Assembly (NCBI RefSeq): GCF_018156225.1 | Contig: NZ_JAGTAR010000027.1 | Span: 1-64,000 of the forward strand | Length of the DNA: 64,000 bases | Source of the DNA: Carboxylicivirga sediminis | Lineage (GTDB): Bacteria > Bacteroidota > Bacteroidia > Bacteroidales > Marinilabiliaceae | Direction of reading: 5' to 3' | In this document: in pieces, positions 17,487 to 27,321 of the stretch | Position numbering within the stretch: position 1 is the first letter of the stretch | Layout: the number at the start of each line of letters is the position of its first letter | Notes under the pieces: model-generated | Told to the model about the DNA's origin: nothing | The model's input: the letters and a program-made list of their open reading frames with translations, nothing else | The model's database searches: none | Translations under genes and position numbers: made by a program

Positions 17487-19304
17487 ATGAAATACTTTAT
17501 AAAGAAAAGTTTATTACTGGGCTGTTTTGGTTTGAGCTTATTTGCTTGTAAGGTTTTTAAGATGGAACAGGTGCCTGAGAGTTTTGCCTATATATATCAA
17601 AGTGAGCAGGAAAAACCATTGTATGCAGGTCAGACGGAGATAGAAGTGGACCCAGAAGCTTTTTCTATACGGTTTGTGTGTGGCAGATTTGATGAAGTTG
17701 AGCAGCAGTTTTATAATATGCGCATAGCGGCTTTTTTAAGCGAAAGCCAAATGCCCAACATATATCCAGGCATACCTGCAGATTCGCTGCCATGTTTTGG
17801 GGCTGGTACCGGAATGGCTCCGTCTCAAAACGAAAAGTATGAAGTGCTAAACATTAACTCCAATGCACATCATTATCTTTTTTATCAGGATGAAACCAGT
17901 AACAGAGTTAAGCTTCTTTCAGAGAAGGATGAGCAGCTAATGCTCGAATTTGAAGTGGATTCATTAGGCTTTTGGGGGCATAATGAGGAAATGTCGCAAG
18001 CTCGTTTGAGCGAGTTTTATTTATTGCTTTATAAAGATGCGAACCTCAATAGGCGAATTGACGAAGGAGAGTGGAGTAAGGTAACCATTCGTTTAAAGGG
18101 TAATTACCGGGAGTGGAGTCAGCCATTCTGGAATCAGCAGGATAGTTTGGGACAAACGCCACTACACCATTTGTTTTTATTAAATCAATGGGCTGATTGT
18201 GGTGATAGGCAACGACTCTCTATCCTTGAGCAGGCCTGTATGTTGCCTGAAGTCAATCTGAATTTGCAGGATGCATATGGTAATACAGCTTTGCACTATG
18301 CGGTTGGGAACTACTATATGCATGATGTGGAAGCAGGCAGACGCTGTAATAAAGGGCATGATTTAAGACTTATTCAAGCGTTGCTTCATCACGATGGATG
18401 CGATGTGAACCGTACCAATTACTACTATTGCAATAATCCGTTACAAGAGTATTTGATGGCTTATGAAACCGGTGTTAATCGCATCAGTCAACGAGGTGTT
18501 GAGCTGATTAAACTTTTTCTGCAACGAGAGGGATTAAACCTCAATCATCAAAACAACGTGCTTTTTACGGCTTATGACTACGCCGAACGTAAGAATTGGC
18601 TGGATGATGTCAATGATGAGCTTATTGAGCAGCTTAAAGCGGATAAGGCTTTTCATAAGGGGGCAACGTATGAGTTGTGGATGATGCTTAATCAGGTTGA
18701 TTTTAATGTAACGGAATTGGATACTGCATTTTTTACTGAAAATATAAAGCTCTGCCTTGATTACAATGCCAATCCTAATGGACGGCAAGATGCATCAACA
18801 CCATTGGCGGCACTTTGCGATACCCGTCACAGGCCCTATGGCTATGATGAAAATGAAATTGCTTCTAACATGCGATTACGAGCTGTGTTAATCAATCAGC
18901 TCATAAATGCAACCGGATGTGATGTTAATGGCCATGATGGAGAGGGCTTAACGGCTTTGCACCATGCTGTAAGAAATGATAATGCAGAGTTGGTAGAAGC
19001 GCTCGTTGAGAATAGCGATACAGACCTGAATGTTCAAAATGCTTTGGGTAATACCCCTTTGATGGATGCTTTGCAAAATCTGCGTTTTCGATTAAATGAT
19101 GCAGAGCAAGCAAAAGATTGTATTAGGTGTCTGACTAATGAACTTGAACGGACTAATTTGCATTTAGTCAACTATGAAGGTCATACTTTAAGTGATTTGC
19201 TGAAAAGGCAGATTGGTGATAAAGCCAAAATTAGCTCTACCTTATATCCAGGACTGCATCAACTCTTAGTTGATTTAAATGAGAAAGTTGAACGATTGTT
19301 ATAA
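17487..19304 (+). CDS. Ankyrin-repeat lipoprotein
   Basis: This 605-residue protein has a lipoprotein signal with lipobox LFAC and lipidated Cys21, then an N-terminal region of about 200 residues without a recognised domain. Ankyrin repeats follow, the clearest being GQTPLHHLFLLN, GNTALHYAVGN and near the C-terminus GLTALHHAVRNDNAELVEAL and GNTPLMDAL. It is probably a periplasmic or outer-membrane protein-interaction scaffold. The start at 17487 is chosen because the lipoprotein signal begins there, although the frame is open further upstream. Confidence 0.8.
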   Translation: MKYFIKKSLLLGCFGLSLFACKVFKMEQVPESFAYIYQSEQEKPLYAGQTEIEVDPEAFSIRFVCGRFDEVEQQFYNMRIAAFLSESQMPNIYPGIPADSLPCFGAGTGMAPSQNEKYEVLNINSNAHHYLFYQDETSNRVKLLSEKDEQLMLEFEVDSLGFWGHNEEMSQARLSEFYLLLYKDANLNRRIDEGEWSKVTIRLKGNYREWSQPFWNQQDSLGQTPLHHLFLLNQWADCGDRQRLSILEQACMLPEVNLNLQDAYGNTALHYAVGNYYMHDVEAGRRCNKGHDLRLIQALLHHDGCDVNRTNYYYCNNPLQEYLMAYETGVNRISQRGVELIKLFLQREGLNLNHQNNVLFTAYDYAERKNWLDDVNDELIEQLKADKAFHKGATYELWMMLNQVDFNVTELDTAFFTENIKLCLDYNANPNGRQDASTPLAALCDTRHRPYGYDENEIASNMRLRAVLINQLINATGCDVNGHDGEGLTALHHAVRNDNAELVEALVENSDTDLNVQNALGNTPLMDALQNLRFRLNDAEQAKDCIRCLTNELERTNLHLVNYEGHTLSDLLKRQIGDKAKISSTLYPGLHQLLVDLNEKVERLL

Positions 19305-19308
19305 TCAA

Positions 19309-19338
19309 AAAAAAGGGCGCTCAACGAGTGCCCTTTTT
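19309..19338. terminator. Bidirectional terminator between ankyrin gene and kbl
   Basis: AAAAGGGCGCTC pairs with GAGTGCCCTTTT around a 3-base loop, with A-rich and T-rich flanks on opposite sides, so it can stop both converging transcripts. Confidence 0.85.
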
Positions 19339-19365
19339 AATATTGTATAGCTGTAGCAACAGAAT

Positions 19366-20556
19366 TTACTCTATAACCTTCAGTTCTTTACCAATCTTAA
19401 TGAAAGCAGCAATGGCTTTGTCCAGATGATGTTGTTCGTGAGCGGCTGACAACTGAATGCGTATGCGAGCCTGTCCTTTTGGTACAACAGGGTAGTAGAA
19501 GCCAATGACATAAATGCCTTCTTCTAACAGACGCGCAGCAAATTCTTGCGACAATTTTGCATCGTAAAGCATCAATGCTACAATAGCTGATTCGGTTGGC
19601 TTGATGTCAAAACCGGCCTCAACAATCTTAGTTTTGAAGTATTCAGCATTTGAAATCACTTTGTCGCGTAATTCTGTTGATTCAGTCAGCATATCAAAAA
19701 TCTCTAACGCTGCACCAATGATTGATGGAGCCAATGAGTTAGAGAATAAATACGGACGAGAGCGCTGACGCAGCATGTCGATAATTTCTTTCTTACCGGT
19801 TGTGTATCCGCCTAAAGCACCACCTAATGCTTTACCAAGTGTACCGGTAATGATGTCAACACGATCCATGCAGTTATGGTATTCATGAGTTCCACGACCT
19901 GTTTTGCCGATGAAACCTGATGAGTGACTGTCATCAACCATCACTAAGGCATCGTATTTGTCGGCTAAATCACAAATCTGATTCAATTTGGCGATATCAC
20001 CATCCATTGAGAATACCCCGTCGGTAACAATGATGCGGAAGCGTTGCGCCTGCGCGGCTTTCAACTGCTCTTCCAAATCAGCCATATCGGCATGCTTGTA
20101 ACGGTAACGGGCTGCTTTACACAAACGCACTCCATCAATGATAGACGCGTGGTTCAGTTCGTCTGATATAATAGCATCTTCAGCTGTAAATAATGGCTCA
20201 AATACACCACCATTAGCATCAAAGCAGGCTGCATATAGAATGGTGTCTTCCATGCCAAAGAATTCAGCAATTTTTGCTTCCAGCTGCTTGTGGATATCTT
20301 GTGTGCCACAAATAAAGCGTACCGATGACATACCATAACCGTGTGTGTCTAATGCTTTCTGAGCAGCTTTTACAACACGCGGATGTGAAGATAAGCCAAG
20401 GTAGTTGTTGGCACAAAAGTTAAGTACCGGCTCACCGCCCTGAACATTAATCTCGGCACCCTGAGGGGTAGTAATAATGCGTTCGTTCTTATACAGACCA
20501 GATTCCTTGATGACTTCAATTTCCTTGGTCAGAAAATCCTGAAATTTACCGTACAT
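19366..20556 (-). CDS. kbl: Glycine C-acetyltransferase (2-amino-3-ketobutyrate CoA ligase)
   Basis: This 396-residue PLP enzyme splits 2-amino-3-ketobutyrate with CoA into glycine and acetyl-CoA in threonine breakdown. It is an alpha-oxoamine synthase: the PLP lysine is K242 in [10 protein letters not shown], with DDSHSSGF at about 208-215 and SDELNHAS near 131-138. Close relatives include serine palmitoyltransferase and KBL-like enzymes, but the strong overall match to Kbl favours this name. Threonine dehydrogenase (tdh) is not in the window. Confidence 0.93.
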   Translation of the reverse strand: MYGKFQDFLTKEIEVIKESGLYKNERIITTPQGAEINVQGGEPVLNFCANNYLGLSSHPRVVKAAQKALDTHGYGMSSVRFICGTQDIHKQLEAKIAEFFGMEDTILYAACFDANGGVFEPLFTAEDAIISDELNHASIIDGVRLCKAARYRYKHADMADLEEQLKAAQAQRFRIIVTDGVFSMDGDIAKLNQICDLADKYDALVMVDDSHSSGFIGKTGRGTHEYHNCMDRVDIITGTLGKALGGALGGYTTGKKEIIDMLRQRSRPYLFSNSLAPSIIGAALEIFDMLTESTELRDKVISNAEYFKTKIVEAGFDIKPTESAIVALMLYDAKLSQEFAARLLEEGIYVIGFYYPVVPKGQARIRIQLSAAHEQHHLDKAIAAFIKIGKELKVIE

Positions 20557-20594
20557 GACTATCGTTTTTCGTGTGATTAATCGATTTTAATTTT

Positions 20595-20626
20595 CAAAAG
20601 TACGGGCATTGAAACTAAAGAACAAT
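20595..20626 (-). promoter_or_regulatory. kbl promoter
   Basis: On the minus strand ATTG, 20 bases and TACTTTTG match the Bacteroidota promoter (TTG -33, TAnnTTTG -7) about 40 bases upstream of the kbl start. Confidence 0.7.
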
Positions 20627-20653
20627 GACTAAAAGCACTTTTTTACTTACGAA

Positions 20654-21634
20654 TTAATTTAATTCGTCTTTTATAAGCTTTTGAATGTTAGTCCACGTAC
20701 TTTCATTCATTTTCGGTCCGATTACCTCAATAACATGTCCCGAAAGGATAGAACCGATTCTACCACATTTTTCCAAAGGCAATTCCTGGATAAGACCGAA
20801 TAAGAAACCAGAGGCATATAAGTCACCAGCCCCGGTTGTGTCAATGCTTTTAGCGGGAATAATACCTACTTTAACTATTTCGTTGGAGCGTTTAATCATT
20901 GAGCCTTCTTTGCCAAGCTTAAGAATGGCTACCTGTGTGCCTTGTGCCAATTGCAGAAGTGCCTCTTCACCTTCTTTACCTGTATAGGCTTTGGCTTCCT
21001 CTTCGTTGGCAAATACAATATCCACATAGTTATGGATTAAGTTAGTCAGAAACTCCAGATTATCCTCAACTACATTGAAACTTGCCAAATCGATGCTGGT
21101 AATTAAGCCATTGGCTTTGGCCAGTTGGTAAGCCTTTTCAATCAGTGCTTTGTTCTGCACCAGGTAGCCTTCTACATGAAAGTATTTATAGCCTTTGAAC
21201 AGTTCCTCGGCCAAATCATCCTGCGATAATTCAACTGCAGCACCCAGGTAGGTGGCAAAGGTGCGTTCCGAATCAGGACTAATCAGTGCATTGGCGTGTC
21301 CGCTTTGTGTATCTGATTCCAGCAGGTGAGGGGTAATGTTATGGGCTGTCATGTCGGCTTTAAAAACTTGCCCCAACTCATCTTTACCTATCTTGCCAAT
21401 GAAGCCGGTTTTAACACCCAGGCTGGCCAGGCCATGAATAGTATTAGCAGCAGAACCGCCGCTAGCCAAATCTTTTTTAATATGAGAAGTTGCTTCCTTC
21501 ACTTTTAGGGCTGCAGCTTCATCTACTAACTGCATACTTCCTTTTGGTAAATTCAATTCATCTAATAATTGGTCGTTTTCCAGTATTGCCAGCACATCTA
21601 CCAACGCATTTCCTAATCCTAATACACTGCTCAT
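20654..21634 (-). CDS. PfkB-family carbohydrate/adenosine kinase
   Basis: This 326-residue ribokinase-like protein resembles adenosine kinases of Bacteroidota, but sugar kinases are close relatives. The N-terminal LGLGNALVDVLA, the di-glycine motif GGSAANT (59-65) and the C-terminal anion-hole motif DTTGAGDLYASGF with the catalytic Asp are all present. The start at 21634 is chosen since upstream in-frame sequence runs through the likely promoter (CAAAGATA at 21683-21690 is TATCTTTG on the minus strand). Confidence 0.87.
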   Translation of the reverse strand: MSSVLGLGNALVDVLAILENDQLLDELNLPKGSMQLVDEAAALKVKEATSHIKKDLASGGSAANTIHGLASLGVKTGFIGKIGKDELGQVFKADMTAHNITPHLLESDTQSGHANALISPDSERTFATYLGAAVELSQDDLAEELFKGYKYFHVEGYLVQNKALIEKAYQLAKANGLITSIDLASFNVVEDNLEFLTNLIHNYVDIVFANEEEAKAYTGKEGEEALLQLAQGTQVAILKLGKEGSMIKRSNEIVKVGIIPAKSIDTTGAGDLYASGFLFGLIQELPLEKCGRIGSILSGHVIEVIGPKMNESTWTNIQKLIKDELN

Positions 21635-21782
21635 CCTTAATCGTTTAATATTTCCGGGTAAATTTATTCTAAAAATTTTCGACAAAGATATTGCATATTT
21701 TGAAGATTCCTTATAGTTTTGCAACGCATTTGACGAAAATGCCTCCTCAACAATGGGGTTCAAGACATCTTGAAATTCAAAT

Positions 21783-21856
21783 TCCCTAGTAGCTCAGTTG
21801 GTTAGAGCGGCGGACTGTTAATCCGTAGGTCGTAGGTTCAAGTCCTACCTGGGGAG
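21783..21856 (+). tRNA. tRNA-Asn (GTT)
   Basis: The 74-base sequence folds as a tRNA: acceptor TCCCTAG with CTGGGGA, D-arm AGCTCAGTTGGTTAGAG, anticodon stem GCGGA/TCCGT with loop CTGTTAA (anticodon GTT at 21817-21819), and T-arm GGTTCAAGTCC. The CCA end is not encoded. Confidence 0.97.
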
Positions 21857-21896
21857 CTTTAAAAAGCTTAAACGAAAGCTTTGATTGAAAATATTT

Positions 21897-21970
21897 TCCC
21901 TAGTAGCTCAGTTGGTTAGAGCGGCGGACTGTTAATCCGTAGGTCGTAGGTTCAAGTCCTACCTGGGGAG
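21897..21970 (+). tRNA. tRNA-Asn (GTT), second identical copy
   Basis: This copy is identical to the tRNA-Asn 40 bases upstream over all 74 bases, so the two form a tandem pair, probably one transcript ended by the hairpin at 21974. Confidence 0.97.
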
Positions 21971-21973
21971 CTG

Positions 21974-22003
21974 AAAAGCCATCTCAATAGAGGTGGCTTT
22001 TTT
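21974..22003 (+). terminator. Terminator of the tRNA-Asn pair
   Basis: AAAAGCCATCTC pairs with GAGGTGGCTTTT (one G-T pair) and six T follow. Confidence 0.85.
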
Positions 22004-22046
22004 GTATATGTTTATTTTGGTTGTAATTAACTGAAGTTGTCTTAAT

Positions 22047-23951
22047 CTATGGCATTTCTGGCAAAGGAAAAACATTGCATTCACGAGCTTTTTCAATAGC
22101 ATGCTTTGGATGTATTAGTTTTATGCCCTCTTCAGATGTTGAAGATGTAGATGTAATAATATCAATCACTTCTGGGGGACTTAATTTAGGATTGATGCTG
22201 AGCATTTTTGCTGCCAGATTTGTTACTTGGGGTGAAGCCATTGAGGTTCCTGAAAATGCAATTACATCTCCGCCAGGCACTACACTTTCCACTTCATATC
22301 CATTGGCATATACATCAACGCTTTTACCTTCTGTGGTAAATGAGGTTTTTTTTCCGGCTTTATCCACAGCACCAACAGTAATAAGGTTGGGGTAGTTTAA
22401 GCTGGACGGAAAATCTGCAGCGAAGTCAACATCATTGTTGCTGTTACCAGCGGCACAGATAAAAAGTATGTCTGGATTTGAGGCTACAGCTTCTGTAAAC
22501 GCCTTTCTTTGGATTTCAAATAACTTCTGACCATAGGTTTTTCGCTCTTCATCGCTTTTTCCATACCCATGCATTTCAAGTGGAGCAATAAACTCCTGAT
22601 TGAGATCAATGCCCCAACTCATATTTACCACTCTTACATTGTTTGTTTTGAAATACTGGATTGTCTCAGTATACATTTTCGCCCAATTCAATGTTTTTTC
22701 GTCGTTTGGCAATTCTGGCATTAGCTTATGGTCAAAGGTTAATCGGGCAGAAAGTACTTTTGCCTTAGGATTGCCTTCAATGGCAATACCCGCTACATGT
22801 GTCCCATGTGCATAATTGGAATATAGTATGAGTTGTTCGAAGTAGGCCTCAAACTCTTCCGGAGGCACCAATGCGAATTCCTTTTTTAATGCAGTTGCTT
22901 CATCAGAAGATATATTGGCAAATATATCCATCAATCCTTTTAATGAGGCTTTTGCATCTTCTTTATTTTTCGCCTTATTGCCTTGTGAGTGCAGTAATGA
23001 AGTTGTTTTTAATCCCTCAAGGTTAAAGGCCACACCATGTATGTCGTCAACAAAACCATTGTTGTCGTTATCAATATTGTCTGGCTTTTCGTTGATGTTG
23101 GTCCAACGCTTTGACTCGGGCATAGCATCCATATCTACGCCTGTGTCCCATATGCCAATAGTTACATGCTTATTATCCGGATGATTATCCATGGAGACAT
23201 TCCTGTCCGTCCAAATGTCAACCATCACCTCTTTGGTTCCGTACTTCTCCAGATTGCTGACATAGTTTGTGTATATAATATCTTTATATGGGAAGAAATA
23301 AGTAATATCGGCGTATGTGCCAACTAAAGCAAAGGCGATTTCCTGAGGTACATTGCCCTTGTTTTTATCAAGTGCAGTTTGTACGGTTCCTTTTAGAGGG
23401 GATATAGCAATATTCTTACTCCATATCTCAAGAATGCCTTTGAATTCTTCAACGTCTTCTTGTACTATGGAAAAGTCAACGTTAAGAAAAAAATCATCCA
23501 GATATAAGTTAATTGCTTTTTCACAGGCTTCAAGATTTTTCGCATCACATTTAAGCATCGCATTGGCAATAGATTCCATGCTTTTAGCTCTGATTAGTTT
23601 TGCAGATGCTTTGTCGGAATACTTTCTTTCTTTTTCGATGCATTCAATGACGGTTTTGTAATCATTTTCAATAAAAGCAATATCTCTCAACTTGGCATAA
23701 ATATCACGTTTGCTGGCATTGTCATTGATTTCGTATGTTGCCAGGACGTTAAGCAAATCTGTTTTAATCTGCTGAGCTAGATGAAGTACTTTTTGCTCAT
23801 CCTGAATAAATGCAAGGGCATCATCAACTACAAGCTCGTAAGAGTGTTTGGGGAGGTCTTCGGCCTTATTAATAACAATTTTTTCTTGTGCCGTTAATCT
23901 TACAGGACCGATGTGGAATAGTATCAGCACCAATAATACAACTGTTTTCAT
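22047..23951 (-). CDS. Secreted subtilisin-like serine protease (S8)
   Basis: This protein of about 634 residues has a signal peptide ending VRLTAQ (about residue 22), a helical N-terminal region of some 220 residues without a recognised domain, and an S8 catalytic domain. The triad is Asp269 (GIWDTGVD), His382 (AHGTHVAG) and Ser570 (SGTSMASP), with the oxyanion Asn503 (CAAGNS). A 110-residue insert between Asp and His contains a Ca-binding-like DNDNNGFVDD stretch. No C-terminal sorting domain is seen. The start at 23951 matches the signal peptide; upstream in-frame codons overlap the promoter. Confidence 0.9.
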   Translation of the reverse strand: MKTVVLLVLILFHIGPVRLTAQEKIVINKAEDLPKHSYELVVDDALAFIQDEQKVLHLAQQIKTDLLNVLATYEINDNASKRDIYAKLRDIAFIENDYKTVIECIEKERKYSDKASAKLIRAKSMESIANAMLKCDAKNLEACEKAINLYLDDFFLNVDFSIVQEDVEEFKGILEIWSKNIAISPLKGTVQTALDKNKGNVPQEIAFALVGTYADITYFFPYKDIIYTNYVSNLEKYGTKEVMVDIWTDRNVSMDNHPDNKHVTIGIWDTGVDMDAMPESKRWTNINEKPDNIDNDNNGFVDDIHGVAFNLEGLKTTSLLHSQGNKAKNKEDAKASLKGLMDIFANISSDEATALKKEFALVPPEEFEAYFEQLILYSNYAHGTHVAGIAIEGNPKAKVLSARLTFDHKLMPELPNDEKTLNWAKMYTETIQYFKTNNVRVVNMSWGIDLNQEFIAPLEMHGYGKSDEERKTYGQKLFEIQRKAFTEAVASNPDILFICAAGNSNNDVDFAADFPSSLNYPNLITVGAVDKAGKKTSFTTEGKSVDVYANGYEVESVVPGGDVIAFSGTSMASPQVTNLAAKMLSINPKLSPPEVIDIITSTSSTSEEGIKLIHPKHAIEKARECNVFPLPEMP

Positions 23952-24005
23952 GACAATAATTTTTAGTGATTCCAGGGTGTTTAAAATCGAAGAAAAAAGA
24001 AAATA

Positions 24006-24037
24006 CAAAATTACATCAAGGCTTGTGACCTGTCAAT
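24006..24037 (-). promoter_or_regulatory. Promoter of the subtilase gene
   Basis: On the minus strand ATTG, exactly 20 bases and TAATTTTG match the Bacteroidota promoter consensus about 55 bases upstream of the start at 23951. Confidence 0.7.
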
Positions 24038-24076
24038 GTGAATGGTAAGGATTACTTGGCAGAAAATAACAGGCAA

Positions 24077-24104
24077 TAAAAAAGCCACCCGAAAGAGGTG
24101 GCTT
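24077..24104 (-). terminator. Terminator after the WG-repeat barrel gene
   Basis: On the minus strand AAGCCACC pairs with GGTGGCTT and is followed by six T. It closes the two-gene barrel operon just before the subtilase promoter. Confidence 0.8.
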
Positions 24105-24123
24105 CAAATGCTTTGTTGATAAA

Positions 24124-25671
24124 TTAAATGTCGAGGTAGATTGATAACCCTACCGAAACCGGATACAGTTCTGGCCCCTTGTTTTCTTCAAATAATGTAG
24201 AGAAATAATAGGTGCCATATAGATTGATGGCCCTGTAGCCGATGCGCACCATGCCACCATACCTGAACTTCTGCAGATTGTAGGCGCCTTTTTTCTTTTG
24301 TTTGTGTGGGTCCTCGCTGTCATCATAGACAATGCGATTGTACGAGTTGATGCGCATGCCACCAATACCACCAGCTGAAATATAGAAAGGCTGACGACGG
24401 TGGTTGGTCGGTATTTGAAACTCCATTAGTAATGGCACGTTCAGGTGTGTCGTTACCAGTTTGTTTTTATCCAGTGGACGAGCCGCATCCTCAAAGCTGA
24501 TGTTGCCATTGGCATCTTTGGTCAGGATAATGGGATTCGAAAAGTGATAGTTGTTCCATTCTATTCCCAGACCAGTTACAAGACCAATATTACCCCTTCG
24601 ATCCAGACCAATGCTCCATTGCAGGGCATTAATGGCAAAACTGTTGGAACGGCCACTGTTGAGTTCCATAAATGAATCGTCGGCTGGCAGATTGGTGCTG
24701 CCACTATAGGTGACATAATTGTTAAAGCCAAACTCAACACCTGTGTAATGGCCTTTAAATCGGCGATGGTATTCCCGGTATTTATCCCTGTTTCTTCCAC
24801 CTATTTCGATATAAGTATTTTTGCCTTTTTCATTGATAACAATGTCGCTGCCTAAAACTTTAATGTGTGTTTTATTGCCATCCTCGTCTTCAACGATGAT
24901 TTCTTTTTCATTCCGTTCAGTCACAGATGATTGTGAATTGCTTCGACTATAGTCATTCTCAGGAGCCGGTAAATCAAGCGGATGTCCCATTTCATCAATC
25001 CAAATCATTTGACCATCGAGCAGGGCTTTGGCCTTGCCATCTTCATAGGCCCATATGTGCGTATAGATGGGCGGGATTATTTCATTGCCGGTGGTATCAA
25101 TATAACCCACCTTGCCATTTTTCAGCACACGTGCCTTGCCATCTTCAAAGGCCCATATCTGCTGGTATTCGCAAGGAATTATTTCATTTCCGAGGCTATC
25201 GATATAGCCCACTTTACCATTTTTGAGTACGCGTGCTTTGCCATTTTCAAAAGCCCATATCTGCTGGTATTGGCACGGAATGATTTGTTCGCCTTGCTTA
25301 TTAAAGTAACCCAGCTTGCCTTGTTTTAGTACTTTAGCCAATTCGTCGCTAAAAGGCCATACCTGATCGTATTCGGCTGGGATAATTATCTCTCCGCTGA
25401 TATGGTAAACGCCGGCTTTACCTGATTTTAGCACTCTGAAAAAGCCATCATCATCCAGGTTCCAAACCTGATTGTACTCGCAAGGCACAATAATCTGACC
25501 GCCTGCCTTGATGATGCCCACCTTTCCGTTTTTCATCACCCGATAAATACCGGATTCGATCTCCCAGTGACGCTCGTAAATGGAGGCGACCTCAGGTGTG
25601 ATGGTTTGGGCACTCAGACTAAGAGATGTCAATAGTAGCGTTAACAGTATGGCAGCAAATTGCTTCAGCAT
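24124..25671 (-). CDS. WG-repeat protein fused to an outer-membrane barrel
   Basis: The 515 residues comprise a signal peptide ending SLSAQ (about 22), six WG-type repeats of 35-36 residues (about 44-232; each with a G-K-x-G core and an I-I/V-P-x-x-Y-x-x-[VI]-W stretch), a charged linker with EDEDGNK (about 255-300), and a C-terminal beta-barrel (about 310-515) similar along its length to the neighbouring gene. Repeats four and five share the 15-residue run GKARVLKNGKVGYID, a recent internal duplication. The N-terminal repeats should lie in the periplasm. Function unknown. Confidence 0.75.
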   Translation of the reverse strand: MLKQFAAILLTLLLTSLSLSAQTITPEVASIYERHWEIESGIYRVMKNGKVGIIKAGGQIIVPCEYNQVWNLDDDGFFRVLKSGKAGVYHISGEIIIPAEYDQVWPFSDELAKVLKQGKLGYFNKQGEQIIPCQYQQIWAFENGKARVLKNGKVGYIDSLGNEIIPCEYQQIWAFEDGKARVLKNGKVGYIDTTGNEIIPPIYTHIWAYEDGKAKALLDGQMIWIDEMGHPLDLPAPENDYSRSNSQSSVTERNEKEIIVEDEDGNKTHIKVLGSDIVINEKGKNTYIEIGGRNRDKYREYHRRFKGHYTGVEFGFNNYVTYSGSTNLPADDSFMELNSGRSNSFAINALQWSIGLDRRGNIGLVTGLGIEWNNYHFSNPIILTKDANGNISFEDAARPLDKNKLVTTHLNVPLLMEFQIPTNHRRQPFYISAGGIGGMRINSYNRIVYDDSEDPHKQKKKGAYNLQKFRYGGMVRIGYRAINLYGTYYFSTLFEENKGPELYPVSVGLSIYLDI

Positions 25672-25684
25672 AGTACAGCTTGTT

Positions 25685-26599
25685 TTAGAATTGAACTAAT
25701 GATAAACCAATGGTAAATGGGTATAATTCGGGTCCACGATTTTCGGTGTAGAAGGTAGAGAAATTGTAGCTTGCATATAGGTTAATGAAGCGATAGCCCA
25801 CTCTTACCATAGCACCATATTGAAAGGGTGTCAGGTTAATGTCGTCTTTCCCTTTGTCTTTCGTACGGTTGCCATTTTCTTTATATACCAGCTTGGTATG
25901 ACCTCCAATTTTAAAACCGCAGTAGGGGCCTGCCGAGATATAGAATCGATGAAACGGTTCGGACGATGGAAACTGGTATTCGAAGAGCAGAGGAATATTA
26001 ATAAATGATGTCGTTATCTTATTCTTTTCAACACTTCGTTCAGCTGGTACAGGTACACCTATTGTTTGACCGGTTTCAGTATCGCGTTCAAACGTATAAG
26101 GTTGGTCGGTGCGGTAGTTGTAGAACGTCCAGCCGGCGCCTAGTACCATGCCAAAATTGTTTTTGTGGCGCTGAAGACCAATGTTATACTGGAGGAAATT
26201 AATACTGAAGGTCACCGATTTAGAGCCATTTAAATCCATAAACAAGGCATCTGAGGGAAGATCTGTTGAGAAATCGGATGTCATGTAGCCATTGAAGCCG
26301 ATATCACATCCTGCCCAATGGCCCTTAAATTTTTCGCGTGGTACACGCACCATGCGAATACGTGAGCGATTATAGTCCTCAATAACTTCAAAGCGACGAC
26401 TACCAATGGTTATTTTAGTGATGGTGTCGTTGAATTCATCGACTTCCACTTTAACACCTGGCGCTTTTACAATGCTCTTGCCATTTTTTTCTTCTACACT
26501 GACAACACTTTTGCTTTTTTCTTTTTCCTGGGCATTGGTATTGCCAAGAACAGCTAGGGTAAAGGCTGCCAGCAATACTATTTTGAGTGCTTTCTTCAT
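25685..26599 (-). CDS. Outer-membrane beta-barrel protein, paralogue of the WG fusion
   Basis: This 304-residue protein has a signal peptide ending TNAQ (about 24), a short charged region with a small beta-rich stretch (VEVDEFNDTITKITIG), and a PorT-like barrel. It matches the C-terminal half of the next gene through shared blocks such as FKGHW-G-x-GFN-Y, FYISAG and RGPELYP/KGPELYP near the end. It lies 13 bases upstream of that gene, so the two form one operon born from a tandem duplication. Function unknown. Confidence 0.75.
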   Translation of the reverse strand: MKKALKIVLLAAFTLAVLGNTNAQEKEKSKSVVSVEEKNGKSIVKAPGVKVEVDEFNDTITKITIGSRRFEVIEDYNRSRIRMVRVPREKFKGHWAGCDIGFNGYMTSDFSTDLPSDALFMDLNGSKSVTFSINFLQYNIGLQRHKNNFGMVLGAGWTFYNYRTDQPYTFERDTETGQTIGVPVPAERSVEKNKITTSFINIPLLFEYQFPSSEPFHRFYISAGPYCGFKIGGHTKLVYKENGNRTKDKGKDDINLTPFQYGAMVRVGYRFINLYASYNFSTFYTENRGPELYPFTIGLSLVQF

Positions 26600-26624
26600 A
26601 GTTATTTGTGTTTAATTCATTAAT

Positions 26625-26632
26625 CAAAAGTA
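26625..26632 (-). promoter_or_regulatory. Candidate -7 element of the barrel operon
   Basis: TACTTTTG on the minus strand fits TAnnTTTG 26 bases upstream of the start at 26599. No good -33 box is seen. Confidence 0.4.
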
Positions 26633-26736
26633 GGACGACAGTTGCGGTTTATTTGTTACAGCGATATTGTTGACTTGCGATAGCTAAAGTGATAAAACAT
26701 TAGTATATTGTATTTTATACCTCTAAATAAATTCTT

Positions 26737-27288
26737 ATGCACGTCGCTATATTCATCGGAAGTCCGCGCTATAATGGTAATACCTCTACCATGGCATCCA
26801 TCTTATCCACCTCATTGATTGAAAAAGGAGCTGAGTGTCGCAGCTTTCATTTGTACAAGCATAAAATAGAGCCCTGTCTCGATTGCAGGCTTTGTAAGCT
26901 GGACGACATGACCTGCGCCCAATTAGATGATATGACAGTTCTTTATGAAAACATTGAGTGGGCTGATGTCATAATTTTTGGAACCCCGATTTACTGGTTC
27001 GGGCCTTCGGCACAGACTAAGTTACTCATTGACCGGTTCCGACCTTACTTTGCCAATAAAAAGTTGTATGGCAAGCGGGCCGCACTGTTATTGCCAGCAG
27101 GCTCAGGCATGGGAGATTGTGATGTGACTATTGAGCAATTTCAACGGATATTTAAGGCCTTGGGCATGATTTATATTGATACGGTGGCTATACAGGCCTA
27201 TGATGAAAATGATGTGCGTGATGATGAACAACATCATGATCAACTTCGTGATTTGGTAGATAAAATTATGACCGAAGAAATGGCTTAA
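26737..27288 (+). CDS. Flavodoxin-fold NAD(P)H-dependent reductase
   Basis: This 183-residue protein belongs to the NADPH-dependent FMN reductase / iron-sulfur flavoprotein group. The FMN-phosphate loop GSPRYNGNTS is at residues 8-17. A cysteine cluster CLDCRLCKLDDMTC at about 47-60 resembles the compact Fe-S motif of iron-sulfur flavoproteins but could be redox thiols. The block FGTPIYWFGPSAQTKLLIDR at about 86-105 is typical. Its electron partner is unknown. Confidence 0.82.
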   Translation: MHVAIFIGSPRYNGNTSTMASILSTSLIEKGAECRSFHLYKHKIEPCLDCRLCKLDDMTCAQLDDMTVLYENIEWADVIIFGTPIYWFGPSAQTKLLIDRFRPYFANKKLYGKRAALLLPAGSGMGDCDVTIEQFQRIFKALGMIYIDTVAIQAYDENDVRDDEQHHDQLRDLVDKIMTEEMA

Positions 27289-27321
27289 TAGCTCTTTCAA
27301 CTAAAAAAGTAGTGAAAAGTT

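Noticed and set aside
21783-21970. Tandem tRNA-Asn pair as an integration site
   Set aside because: Both copies are intact and no integrase or element end is seen nearby; a plain tandem duplication explains the pair.
25103-25330. Repeated DNA within the WG gene as an insertion or tandem-repeat locus
   Set aside because: The repetition is in frame and follows the 35-36-residue protein repeat, so it is explained by the coding sequence.
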